Positions 1-5,233 of a DNA stretch of 7,326 nucleotides are shown piece by piece. Below the pieces are notes generated by a model, which was given only the letters and a program-made list of their open reading frames with translations, was not told where the DNA came from and searched no databases. The stretch is from CAZHAC01 sp964383855 (GTDB taxonomy: Bacteria; Chloroflexota; Dormibacteria; Dormibacterales; Dormibacteraceae). The position numbers were made by a program, and so were the translations under genes. The DNA is taken from NCBI GenBank assembly GCA_964383855.1, contig CAYLIP010000091.1:1-7326 (forward strand). Direction: 5' to 3'. Every line of letters begins with the position of its first letter. Position 1 is the stretch's first letter.

Positions 1-183
1 ACCGTCTCCAAGGTCTCCGACGAGCAGCTCTTCTACCTGATGGCGCGCGGGATTCCGCAGAACGAGGCCGAGACCATGATCGTCAACGGCTTCATCGAGC
101 CCTTCACCAAGGAGCTTCCGCTGGAGTACGCGGTGGAGCTCAACCGGCTGATCCAGCTCGAGATGGAGGGATCGATCGGGTAA
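1..183 (+). CDS. sufB: SufB, Fe-S cluster scaffold subunit, C-terminal end only (5' end outside window)
   Basis: The first 60 codons plus TAA (181-183) are open in frame 1 and read as the end of SufB, the scaffold subunit of the SufBCD complex that assembles iron-sulfur clusters in the cytoplasm. Recognisable stretches are EQLFYLMARGIP, AETMIVNGFIEPFTKELP and the closing ELNRLIQLEMEGSIG, which are the conserved C-terminal helical tail of SufB rather than SufD. The tail is paralogous to the end of the next gene, which reads VFYLESRGIP and MIVHGFFGQVLDRIP at the matching place. The cluster-building core, including the cysteines and the site that receives sulfur, lies upstream and cannot be judged. 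The stop overlaps the sufD start (TAATG), so the two subunits are probably made by coupled translation. Identity is very secure from these motifs and from the next gene. Confidence 0.95.
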   Translation, partial: TVSKVSDEQLFYLMARGIPQNEAETMIVNGFIEPFTKELPLEYAVELNRLIQLEMEGSIG

Positions 184-1520
184 TGGCCTTCACCTCACAC
201 GCCGTGGACGAGCTGGTCTCGCTCCATGGCGAACCCGACTGGCTGCGCGCCCGCCGGCGTGCCGCCTTCGAGGCGTACGAGCGCCTGCCCATGCCCTCGC
301 GCTCCGACGAGGAGTGGCGGCGCACCGACCTGAAGGGGCTCAAGCTCGACGACTTCGAGCCCTTCGAGCGGGCCGACGGCCCGGCGCCAACGGAGCTGCT
401 GGCGAGCGTCGGGGGGACGTCCCCCCGAGCGGCGGCCGGGCAAAGCCCTTCCCCCGCCGCCCCCCCTGTCGAAGATGCGGTCGCGGTGCTCCGGCAGCGC
501 GGGTCGGAACCGGGCAAGGTCGAGATCGACGAGGAGCTGTCCCGCCGGGGCGTCCTCTTCATGCCCCTCTCGCAGGCCGCCCGCGAGCATCCCGACCTGG
601 TCCGGGAGAAGCTCTTCAACGCCGTCAGCACCGACCGCGACAAGCTGGCCGCCCTCCACGGGGCGCTCTTTTCCGGCGGCACCTTCCTCTACGTCCCGGA
701 CGGCGTGGCCGTGGAGCGGCCCTTCGTGAGCCAGTTCTGGTCCAGCGTCGGCGGCGCCGCGGTGCTGCCGCACACCCTGATCGTGGCCGGGCGGGGCTCC
801 CAGTTCAACCACATCGACGAGTTCCTCTCCCCCTCCCTGGAGAAGCCGGCGCTGACCAGCGGGTCGGCCGAGATCTTCGCCGGCGAGGGCGCCAACGTCG
901 GCTACGTCGCGATCCAGCGCTGGGGCCGCCACGCCTGGCAGTTCGCCGACCAGCGGGTGGTGGCCGAGAAGGACGCCACCGTGCGCGTCGTCAACGTCGG
1001 GCTGGGCGGCCGCTTTGCCAAGGCGCGGGTCGAGGCCGACATGCGCGGCCCCGGCTCGACGGCCGAGCTGAAGGGACTCTTCTTCGGCTCCGGCGACCAG
1101 TTCTTCGACTACCACACGCTGCAGCGGCACGAGGTCGGGAACACGATGTCGGACCTGCTCTTCAAGGGCGCGCTGCGTGACACCGCCCGCAGCGTCTACG
1201 CCGGCCTGATCCGGATCGAGAAGGGCGCGCAGCGCTCCGACGCCTACCAGGCCAACCGCAACCTGCTGCTCTCGAAGACCGCCAATGCCTACTCGATCCC
1301 CATGCTCGAGATCCTCAACAACGACGTGCGCTGCACCCACGGCGCCACCGTGGCCCCTGTGGATCCCAACCACGTCTTCTACCTCGAGTCGCGGGGCATT
1401 CCCCGGCCGACCGCCGAGCGGATGATCGTGCACGGCTTCTTCGGCCAGGTGCTGGACCGGATCCCCGTTCAGCAGGCGCGCGACCTGGTCGAGCAGGAGC
1501 TGGAGGACCGGATTGGGTAG
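183..1520 (+). CDS. sufD: SufD, Fe-S cluster assembly scaffold subunit
   Basis: A 445-residue cytoplasmic protein that pairs with SufB on a SufC ATPase dimer to build Fe-S clusters. The N-terminal part carries the SufD signature EEWRRTDLKGLKLDDFEP (residues 43-60). The beta-helix core follows (about 165-380), then NNDVRCTHGATV with C384 and H386, the region that faces SufB, and a C-terminal helical tail (about 393-445) with FYLESRGIP and RMIVHGFF. The ATG at 183 overlaps the sufB stop by one base; GGAGGG at 165-170 is a rather distant ribosome binding site, which fits coupled reinitiation. Residues about 65-100 are a low-complexity Gly/Ala/Ser/Pro stretch encoded by strongly palindromic DNA (see the repeat entries at 409-428 and 431-461), so this copy seems to carry an in-frame insertion in its variable N-terminal linker. 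The catalytic core looks intact. Assignment to SufD rather than SufB rests on the N-terminal motif and on having sufB directly upstream. Confidence 0.95.
   Translation: MAFTSHAVDELVSLHGEPDWLRARRRAAFEAYERLPMPSRSDEEWRRTDLKGLKLDDFEPFERADGPAPTELLASVGGTSPRAAAGQSPSPAAPPVEDAVAVLRQRGSEPGKVEIDEELSRRGVLFMPLSQAAREHPDLVREKLFNAVSTDRDKLAALHGALFSGGTFLYVPDGVAVERPFVSQFWSSVGGAAVLPHTLIVAGRGSQFNHIDEFLSPSLEKPALTSGSAEIFAGEGANVGYVAIQRWGRHAWQFADQRVVAEKDATVRVVNVGLGGRFAKARVEADMRGPGSTAELKGLFFGSGDQFFDYHTLQRHEVGNTMSDLLFKGALRDTARSVYAGLIRIEKGAQRSDAYQANRNLLLSKTANAYSIPMLEILNNDVRCTHGATVAPVDPNHVFYLESRGIPRPTAERMIVHGFFGQVLDRIPVQQARDLVEQELEDRIG
409..428. repeat. Perfect 20-bp palindrome inside sufD
   Basis: The sequence TCGGGGGGACGTCCCCCCGA equals its own reverse complement over all 20 bases, with ACGT at the centre; the flanking bases (G at 408, G at 429) do not extend it. 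It lies within the sufD reading frame and encodes about residues 76-82 (VGGTSPR). With the adjacent hairpin at 431-461 it forms a compact structured block in the variable linker of SufD. It could be a small palindromic repeat that inserted in frame, or simply a chance product of GC-rich low-complexity sequence; only copy number in the genome can tell. Confidence 0.75.
431..461. repeat. Nested inverted repeat (potential hairpin) inside sufD
   Basis: GGCGGC at 431-436 pairs with GCCGCC at 456-461. Inside this pair, GGGC at 438-441 pairs with GCCC at 445-448 across an AAA loop. The block follows the 20-bp palindrome after two bases and encodes the Ala/Ser/Pro-rich residues 83-93 of SufD. The six G at 411-416 could alternatively pair with the six C at 461-466, so the whole 409-466 segment could fold as one larger structure. 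The repeats are seen directly; whether the structure forms or matters in the message is not known. Confidence 0.55.
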
Positions 1521-1821
1521 GCACCGGGTGGCGTCGTTGAGCGAGCTGAAGCCGGAGTCCCTGACCCTGGTCGAGCTGGAGGGAACGCCGGTCTGCGTCG
1601 CCCGCACCGAGGACGGCGACGTCTACGCGATCAACGACATCTGCTCGCACGAGGAGTACTCGCTCTCGGCGGGCGAGCTCTGGGACACCTCTGTGGAATG
1701 CCCGATCCACGGGTCGCGCTTCGACCTTCGGACGGGCCGGCCCAACGCGCTGCCGGCGGTGGAGCCGGTGCCCGTCTACGAGGTCCAGGTCGAGGGGGAA
1801 GATGTCTACGTCTCTGTATGA
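1513..1821 (+). CDS. Rieske-type [2Fe-2S] ferredoxin in the SUF operon
   Basis: A 102-residue soluble protein that is essentially one Rieske domain. The two cluster-binding loops are C-S-H (C44, H46) and C-P-I-H (C63, H66), followed by GSRFDLRTGRP, which is typical of the small ferredoxins that serve dioxygenases (BphF-like) and of NirD-like proteins. It lacks the extra pair of loop cysteines found in cytochrome bc1 Rieske proteins and has no membrane anchor. The start chosen is TTG at 1513 because GGAGG at 1502-1506 stands six bases upstream; a GTG at 1528 is also in frame but has no well-placed ribosome binding site. The gene overlaps sufD by 8 bases and sufS by 20, so it belongs firmly to the SUF transcript. 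Its likely job is delivering electrons for cluster assembly, or it may be a recipient or sensor of the clusters; both ideas are inference. Confidence 0.9.
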   Translation: MGRHRVASLSELKPESLTLVELEGTPVCVARTEDGDVYAINDICSHEEYSLSAGELWDTSVECPIHGSRFDLRTGRPNALPAVEPVPVYEVQVEGEDVYVSV

Positions 1822-3025
1822 CGTGACCGCGGTCCGCGAGGATTTCCCGATCTTCGATACCGGGATCGCCTACCTGGACAGCGCCAACACCTCGCAGCGC
1901 CCGCGCCAGGTGGTGGCGGCGATGGAGGCCTACTTCACCAGGTTCAACTCCAACATCCACCGGGCCGCCTACAAGATCGCCGAGGAGGCGACCGAGGCCT
2001 ACGAGGGCGCGCGCGAGAAGGTGAGGGCCTACGTCAACGCCGGATCGACCCGCGAGATCATCTGGACGCGGGGCACGACCGAGGCCATCAACCTGGTCGC
2101 CTACTCCTGGGCCCGCCGCCACCTCGGCGAGGGCGACCTGGTCGTGACCACGGTCATGGAGCACCACTCCAACCTGGTGCCCTGGCAGATCCTGGCCCAG
2201 GAGCGGGGCGCCCGCCTGGAGTTCGTCGACGTCGACGAGGAGGGCCGGCTGCGCCAGGACCAGTTCCAGGCGCTGCTCCGCGAGGAGCCCAAGCTCGTGA
2301 CCTTCAACCAGGTCAGCAACTCGCTGGGCACCATCAACCCCTACCTGGAGATGACCCGGCAGGCCAAGGCGGCAGGCGCCACCGTGCTCCTCGACGGCGC
2401 CCAGGGCGCACCCCACCTCGGCTTCGACGTGCGCACGGCGGGCGTCGACTTCTACGCCTTCTCCGGCCACAAGATGTGCGGCCCGACCGGCATCGGCGTC
2501 CTCTGGGGCCGGCGCGAGCTGCTCGAGGAGATGCCGCCCTTCATGTCCGGCGGGGACATGATCAAGGCCGTCCGGCTCCGCGACACGACCTACAACGACC
2601 TGCCGTGGAAGTTCGAGGCAGGCACGCAGGCGATCGCCGAGGTGATCGGGCTCGGGGCAGCCGTGGACTACCTGACCGGGATCGGCCTGGACAGCATCCA
2701 GGCGCACGAGCACGACCTGCTCGACTACGCCTACGAGGCGCTGAGCGAGGTCGAGGGAATCCGGATCTTCGGCCCGCCGCCCGGCCCCGACCACGCCGGA
2801 GTGCTCTCCTTCGACCTGGCCGGCGTCCATCCCCACGACCTGGCCACGATCGCCGACCGCGGTGGAGTCTGCCTGCGGGCCGGCCACCACTGCACGATGC
2901 CGCTTATGGAGCGCTACGACGTGGCCGCCACCGCCCGGGCCTCCTTCTACCTCTACAGCGAACGGGCGGAAATCGACCGCCTGGTCACGCAGTTGAGAGA
3001 GGCGAAGCGGATCTTCGGGGTATAG
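1802..3025 (+). CDS. sufS: SufS, group II cysteine desulfurase
   Basis: A 407-residue pyridoxal-phosphate enzyme, full length for SufS, that converts L-cysteine to alanine and leaves a persulfide on an active-site cysteine, supplying sulfur for cluster assembly. Visible landmarks are AYLDSANTSQRP near the N terminus, METHIONINE-Glu-His-His-Ser-Asn at 119-124 (cofactor-stacking histidine), DGAQ at 198-201 (D198 contacts the pyridine nitrogen), SGHKMCGPTGIG with the Schiff-base lysine K224, and RAGHHCTMPLM with catalytic C364. The RxGHHCxxPLM form marks the SufS/CsdA class rather than IscS/NifS. The start ATG at 1802 follows the purine-rich GAGGGGGAAG and lies 20 bases inside the Rieske gene, in another frame. 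SufS enzymes of this group normally work with a SufE or SufU partner, and sufU follows directly. No key residue is missing. Confidence 0.96.
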   Translation: MSTSLYDVTAVREDFPIFDTGIAYLDSANTSQRPRQVVAAMEAYFTRFNSNIHRAAYKIAEEATEAYEGAREKVRAYVNAGSTREIIWTRGTTEAINLVAYSWARRHLGEGDLVVTTVMEHHSNLVPWQILAQERGARLEFVDVDEEGRLRQDQFQALLREEPKLVTFNQVSNSLGTINPYLEMTRQAKAAGATVLLDGAQGAPHLGFDVRTAGVDFYAFSGHKMCGPTGIGVLWGRRELLEEMPPFMSGGDMIKAVRLRDTTYNDLPWKFEAGTQAIAEVIGLGAAVDYLTGIGLDSIQAHEHDLLDYAYEALSEVEGIRIFGPPPGPDHAGVLSFDLAGVHPHDLATIADRGGVCLRAGHHCTMPLMERYDVAATARASFYLYSERAEIDRLVTQLREAKRIFGV

Positions 3026-3036
3026 ACAGAAGGACC

Positions 3037-3090
3037 ATGCAGCACGACCGGGAACCGGCGAAATTGCTGAGGGAGCTCGCCAATGGCTGA
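3037..3090 (+). other. Possible 17-codon leader minigene between sufS and sufU
   Basis: ATG at 3037 opens a 17-codon frame (MQHDREPAKLLRELANG) that ends with TGA at 3088-3090, just past the sufU start at 3083. A purine run AAGGA at 3030-3034 precedes it but sits only two bases from the ATG, closer than usual. The frame fills most of the only non-overlapping gap in the operon, so a ribosome finishing it would be well placed to begin sufU. It resembles no family I know and may be a chance open frame; codon content cannot decide it at this length. Confidence 0.2.
3069..3075 (+). promoter_or_regulatory. Ribosome binding site of sufU
   Basis: GAGGGAG at 3069-3075 stands seven bases before the ATG at 3083. 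It fixes the sufU start and shows that this internal gene, unlike the kelch, CDF and citrate synthase genes downstream, is led by a normal Shine-Dalgarno sequence. Confidence 0.7.
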
Positions 3091-3472
3091 CGAGCAGATG
3101 TACCGCGAGTACATCCTCGACCACTACAAGAACCCGAGGAACTTCGGGCGGCTGGAGAGTGCCGACATCACGCACGAGGAGAACAACCCGCTCTGCGGGG
3201 ACGTCGTCGGGATGGATTTCAAGGTGGCCGGCGGAGTGATCGAGGACGTTCGCTTCCACGGCCGCGGCTGCGCCATCTCGCAGGCGTCGGCCTCGCTGCT
3301 CACCGAGCGGCTGAAGGGCATGTCGCTCGACGAGGCGCGCAGGATCGACAAGGAGGACGTGCTCGAGGAGCTGGGGATCGAGATCTCCCCGGCCCGGCTC
3401 AAGTGCGCGCTGCTCTCACTGAAGGTTTTGAAGGTCGGAGCGTATGGCCTGGCCGACGAGGAGGATCTATGA
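3083..3472 (+). CDS. sufU: SufU-type scaffold / sulfur-relay protein (NifU N-terminal family), short form
   Basis: A 129-residue cytoplasmic protein of the IscU/SufU fold that takes sulfur from SufS. YREYILDHYKNPRNFG (7-22) is the family's N-terminal signature. The three conserved cysteines are C38 in NPLCGD (with D40), C63 in GRGCAISQASAS, and C108 in ARLKCALLSLKVLK. Lysine comes before C108 where IscU has histidine, and GCAISQAS is SufU-like, so it belongs with SufU, whose four ligands bind zinc. Yet only 44 residues separate C63 and C108, close to IscU; classical SufU such as that of Bacillus subtilis has an extra 18-20 residues there. It is thus a SufU-like protein without the signature insertion, perhaps part of a wider scaffold subfamily. 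The start is set by GAGGGAG at 3069-3075. The stop overlaps the rhodanese start as ATGA. Confidence 0.9.
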   Translation: MADEQMYREYILDHYKNPRNFGRLESADITHEENNPLCGDVVGMDFKVAGGVIEDVRFHGRGCAISQASASLLTERLKGMSLDEARRIDKEDVLEELGIEISPARLKCALLSLKVLKVGAYGLADEEDL

Positions 3473-3798
3473 CTGAGCCCCAGGTTGGCTATCGCGACCT
3501 GACCATCGACGAGATCCGGAGGTTGATCGACGACGGCTACGAGGTCGTCGACGTGCGCGAGAACTGGGAGTACGAGCGCGGCCACATTCCCGGCGCCCGG
3601 CACGTCGTCCTCGCCTCGATCCTGGCCAACCCGCAGCGTCGGATGGTCAACGACCGCTCGATCCTGGTCTGCGAGGTGGGCGAGCGGAGCGCCGTCGCCT
3701 CCGAGATGGCGGTCTCCCAGGGCGCCCAGGACGTCGTCAACTTCCGAGGCGGCACCAAGGCCTGGCGCGACGCCGGACTGCCGATGGAGAAGCCATGA
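3469..3798 (+). CDS. Single-domain rhodanese (sulfurtransferase) in the SUF operon
   Basis: A 109-residue single rhodanese domain, the usual size for the GlpE/PspE class. It shows VVDVRENWEYERGHIPGARH at about residues 26-45 (the CH2A-type motif with D28, R30, E31 and H39) and the active-site loop CEVGERS with catalytic C68, which matches CxxGxRS and should carry a persulfide. NFRGGTKAWRDAGLP near the end is the normal C-terminal signature. No signal peptide is visible, so it should be cytoplasmic. I take ATG 3469 as the start because it overlaps the sufU stop (ATGA) and has GAGGAGGA just upstream; the frame stays open to 3403 but that would run 70 bases into sufU. Its position between sufU and sufT suggests it passes sulfane sulfur to or from cluster assembly, which is inference. 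The stop again overlaps the next start as ATGA. Confidence 0.93.
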   Translation: MTEPQVGYRDLTIDEIRRLIDDGYEVVDVRENWEYERGHIPGARHVVLASILANPQRRMVNDRSILVCEVGERSAVASEMAVSQGAQDVVNFRGGTKAWRDAGLPMEKP

Positions 3799-4139
3799 GC
3801 ATCGCTGCCGAGATCGACGTCGAGGTCGCCGACGGTTCCTCGCTGCGGGAGGACCAGGTGATCGAGGCGTTGCGCGAGTGCTATGACCCCGAGATCCCGG
3901 TCAACATCATCGACCTCGGCCTGGTCTACGGAATGCGAATCCAGCCCGAGCGGATCGACGTGCGCATGACCCTGACCGCGCTCGGCTGCCCGATGGCGGG
4001 CGAGGTGATGGGCGACGTGCGCGACAAGCTGCTCGAGCTGCCAGGGGTCAAGGACGCAGGCGTCGAGCTGACATACGACCCACCGTGGTCCCCCGAACGG
4101 ATGAGCGAGGACGCGCGGTGGGAGCTGGGGATGATCTAG
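3795..4139 (+). CDS. sufT: SufT, DUF59/MIP18-family Fe-S maturation factor
   Basis: A 114-residue protein of the DUF59 (MIP18, PaaD-like) family. The family motifs are DPEIPVNIIDLGLVYG at residues 31-46, TALGCPM with the conserved C65, and a C-terminal YDPPWSPERMSEDARWELGM. Relatives act late in Fe-S protein maturation, passing clusters to target enzymes, and the stand-alone gene at the end of suf operons is called sufT in Gram-positive bacteria. Related PaaD subunits occur in phenylacetate degradation operons, but nothing of that pathway is here. GGAGA at 3786-3790 precedes the ATG by four bases and the start overlaps the rhodanese stop as ATGA. It is the last gene of the operon; the kelch gene on the other strand ends 23 bases beyond its stop. 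Confidence 0.93.
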   Translation: MSIAAEIDVEVADGSSLREDQVIEALRECYDPEIPVNIIDLGLVYGMRIQPERIDVRMTLTALGCPMAGEVMGDVRDKLLELPGVKDAGVELTYDPPWSPERMSEDARWELGMI

Positions 4140-4162
4140 AAGCCGGCGAGCCCTCGTGACCC

Positions 4163-5218
4163 TCAGGCGCCCTGCGACCAGCCGCGCCCCGGGGTCCAGG
4201 TCCAGGTGTCGTCGAGCAGCGAGCCCGAGCCGCCTTCGCCCCCGAAGAGGACCAGCTCGGAGGTCCTGTCGTCGAAGGCGACCTGGGTGAGCGTGCGGTA
4301 TGGCGGCGCGCCCTCGGCCGGCTTCACCTGCCACTCCTTTCCGGACCACGCGCAGACGGCCAGCGCGCCGGGCTCGGATGCGCCGACGACAACCGGCGAG
4401 GCGAGAGCCGAGTCATAGACGCCGGCCGCCGGCGCGCAGGGGGCCGGGGGGCCGGGGCCAAGCTTCGACCAGCGGCCGGCGAGCAAGGCCCAGGTCTCAT
4501 CGCCGGCCAGCAGGAGCCGGCCCGCGCGCGCGTCGTAGGTGAGCACGGCCCCGGGCACGGCGAGCCCGGGCTGGCCGGCGTCGCCAGCCGGCGACCAGTT
4601 GTCGCCGCTCCAGGTCCAGGTGTCCGACAGGCCGCCGGCGCCGCCATACAGGACCGCCCGGCCGATCGCCGGGTCGTAGGCGAGGGCGGCCCCGAACCGG
4701 GCCGGCGGTGAGGAGCGCGGCTCCAAGCGCACCCAGTCGGTTCCCTCCCATTTCCAGCTGTCGCCCAGCGTGCGGTTGGCGGCGTCCCGGCCGCCGAAGA
4801 GCAACAGCGTCCCTGACTGCGAGTCGAAGGCCATCGCAGCACCGGTTCTGGCGCTCGGCCGGTGGGCCGGCGCCTCGGGCCGCCAGGCCGACCCGTCCCA
4901 CGTCCAGGTGTCGTCGCTGGGGCGGCCGGCGGGGGCGCCGCCGAAGAGCACGACCCGGCCGTGGGCGGGGTCGTAGCTCATGGCCGCGCCGGCCCGGGCG
5001 CCCGGATGCCGGGGAGCGGGCGGCTGGGCGGGGGCGGACGCGGTGGGCGCCGAGGCTGTGGACGTGGCGCTGGCGGGCGAGACCAGGCTCAGAGGGCTCG
5101 CGGCGGCCGGCCGGATCGGGCTGCCGGCGGCCCCGTCGAGCGCCCAGACCGCGGAGGCGCCGACCAGCGCCTCGGCGACCGCCAGCGCGAGTGCGACTCT
5201 CAGTCCCGGACGCGACAT
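4163..5218 (-). CDS. Secreted kelch-repeat (beta-propeller) protein of unknown function
   Basis: A 351-residue protein with a Sec-type signal peptide (positively charged start, hydrophobic residues about 8-26), a flexible Ala/Pro/Ser/Thr linker (about 30-72), and then six kelch-like blades. Each blade follows the pattern R-x-G-A-A-M-x-Y-D, a short hydrophobic strand, L-F-G-G and D-T-W-x-W-x-G-x-x-W. They begin near residues 74, 123, 173, 218, 261 and 307. Blades 1, 2, 3 and 6 are close copies; 4 and 5 have lost the GG pair, and 5 carries two cysteines (C261, C289) that could form a disulfide outside the cell. No lipobox cysteine follows the signal, so it is probably released or loosely held. 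ATG 5218 is preferred over GTG 5224 because a TAGATT box lies six bases before it (see promoter entry). Such propellers bind partners or glycans, but no specific role can be assigned. It converges on the SUF operon and diverges from the CDF gene. Confidence 0.85.
   Translation of the reverse strand: MSRPGLRVALALAVAEALVGASAVWALDGAAGSPIRPAAASPLSLVSPASATSTASAPTASAPAQPPAPRHPGARAGAAMSYDPAHGRVVLFGGAPAGRPSDDTWTWDGSAWRPEAPAHRPSARTGAAMAFDSQSGTLLLFGGRDAANRTLGDSWKWEGTDWVRLEPRSSPPARFGAALAYDPAIGRAVLYGGAGGLSDTWTWSGDNWSPAGDAGQPGLAVPGAVLTYDARAGRLLLAGDETWALLAGRWSKLGPGPPAPCAPAAGVYDSALASPVVVGASEPGALAVCAWSGKEWQVKPAEGAPPYRTLTQVAFDDRTSELVLFGGEGGSGSLLDDTWTWTPGRGWSQGA
4196..4210. repeat. Short DNA repeat of the kelch blade motif (copies at 4196, 4610 and 4902)
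   Basis: CCAGGTCCAGGTGTC at 4196-4210 recurs exactly at 4610-4624. A shifted version, GTCCAGGTGTCGTCG, is shared between 4200-4214 and 4902-4916. On the minus strand these encode the DTWTW core of blades 6, 3 and 1. The near-identity of the DNA, not only of the protein, suggests fairly recent blade duplication or gene conversion among blades. The matches are short and may partly reflect codon preference. Confidence 0.5.
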
Positions 5219-5221
5219 CCC

Positions 5222-5227
5222 CACAAT
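5222..5227 (+). promoter_or_regulatory. Putative -10 box for a leaderless CDF transporter message
   Basis: CACAAT matches four of six positions of TATAAT and lies six bases before the ATG at 5234, the spacing of a leaderless start in which transcription begins at or next to the A of ATG. There is no Shine-Dalgarno sequence in front of this gene, which supports the idea. No clear -35 box is seen. It overlaps the TAGATT box of the kelch gene on the other strand. Confidence 0.4.
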
Positions 5228-5230
5228 CTA
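5225..5230 (-). promoter_or_regulatory. Putative -10 box for a leaderless kelch-gene message
   Basis: On the minus strand TAGATT fits TANNNT and stands six bases (GTGGGG) before the ATG at 5218. No ribosome binding site lies between, so transcription probably begins at or next to the start codon. The box is in the only AT-rich patch between the two divergent genes. No convincing -35 box is visible inside the CDF coding start. Confidence 0.5.
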
Positions 5231-5233
5231 TTT

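Noticed and set aside
1528..1530. GTG at 1528 as an alternative start of the Rieske gene
   Set aside because: It is in frame and would give a plausible protein, but the best ribosome binding site (1502-1506) is about 21 bases away, whereas it is six bases from TTG 1513. Kept only as a fallback.
195..1607. Long antisense open frame of about 470 codons opposite sufD and the start of the Rieske gene
   Set aside because: It is the mirror of a well-recognised SufD gene in GC-rich DNA, where stop codons are rare on the other strand. Its translation shows no known domain and has the biased composition of a shadow frame.
1631..3259. Long antisense open frame of about 540 codons opposite sufS
   Set aside because: Same reason: it spans the Rieske, sufS and sufU genes antisense, has no recognisable motif, and the sense genes carry all expected catalytic residues.
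3403..3468. N-terminal extension of the rhodanese by 22 codons
   Set aside because: It would lie inside sufU in another frame. ATG 3469 has a close purine-rich site and the ATGA overlap typical of this operon.
4140..4175. Possible terminator between sufT and the kelch gene
   Set aside because: Only weak stems are visible (CGAG/CTCG with a two-base loop; CAGG/CCTG with a three-base loop) and there is no T run on either strand. Not enough to call.
4862..5233. In-frame upstream extension of the CDF gene (124 more codons)
   Set aside because: The extension is antisense to the kelch blades and signal peptide, is low-complexity Gly/Arg-rich and has no CDF character. The His-rich start at ATG 5234 fits the family.
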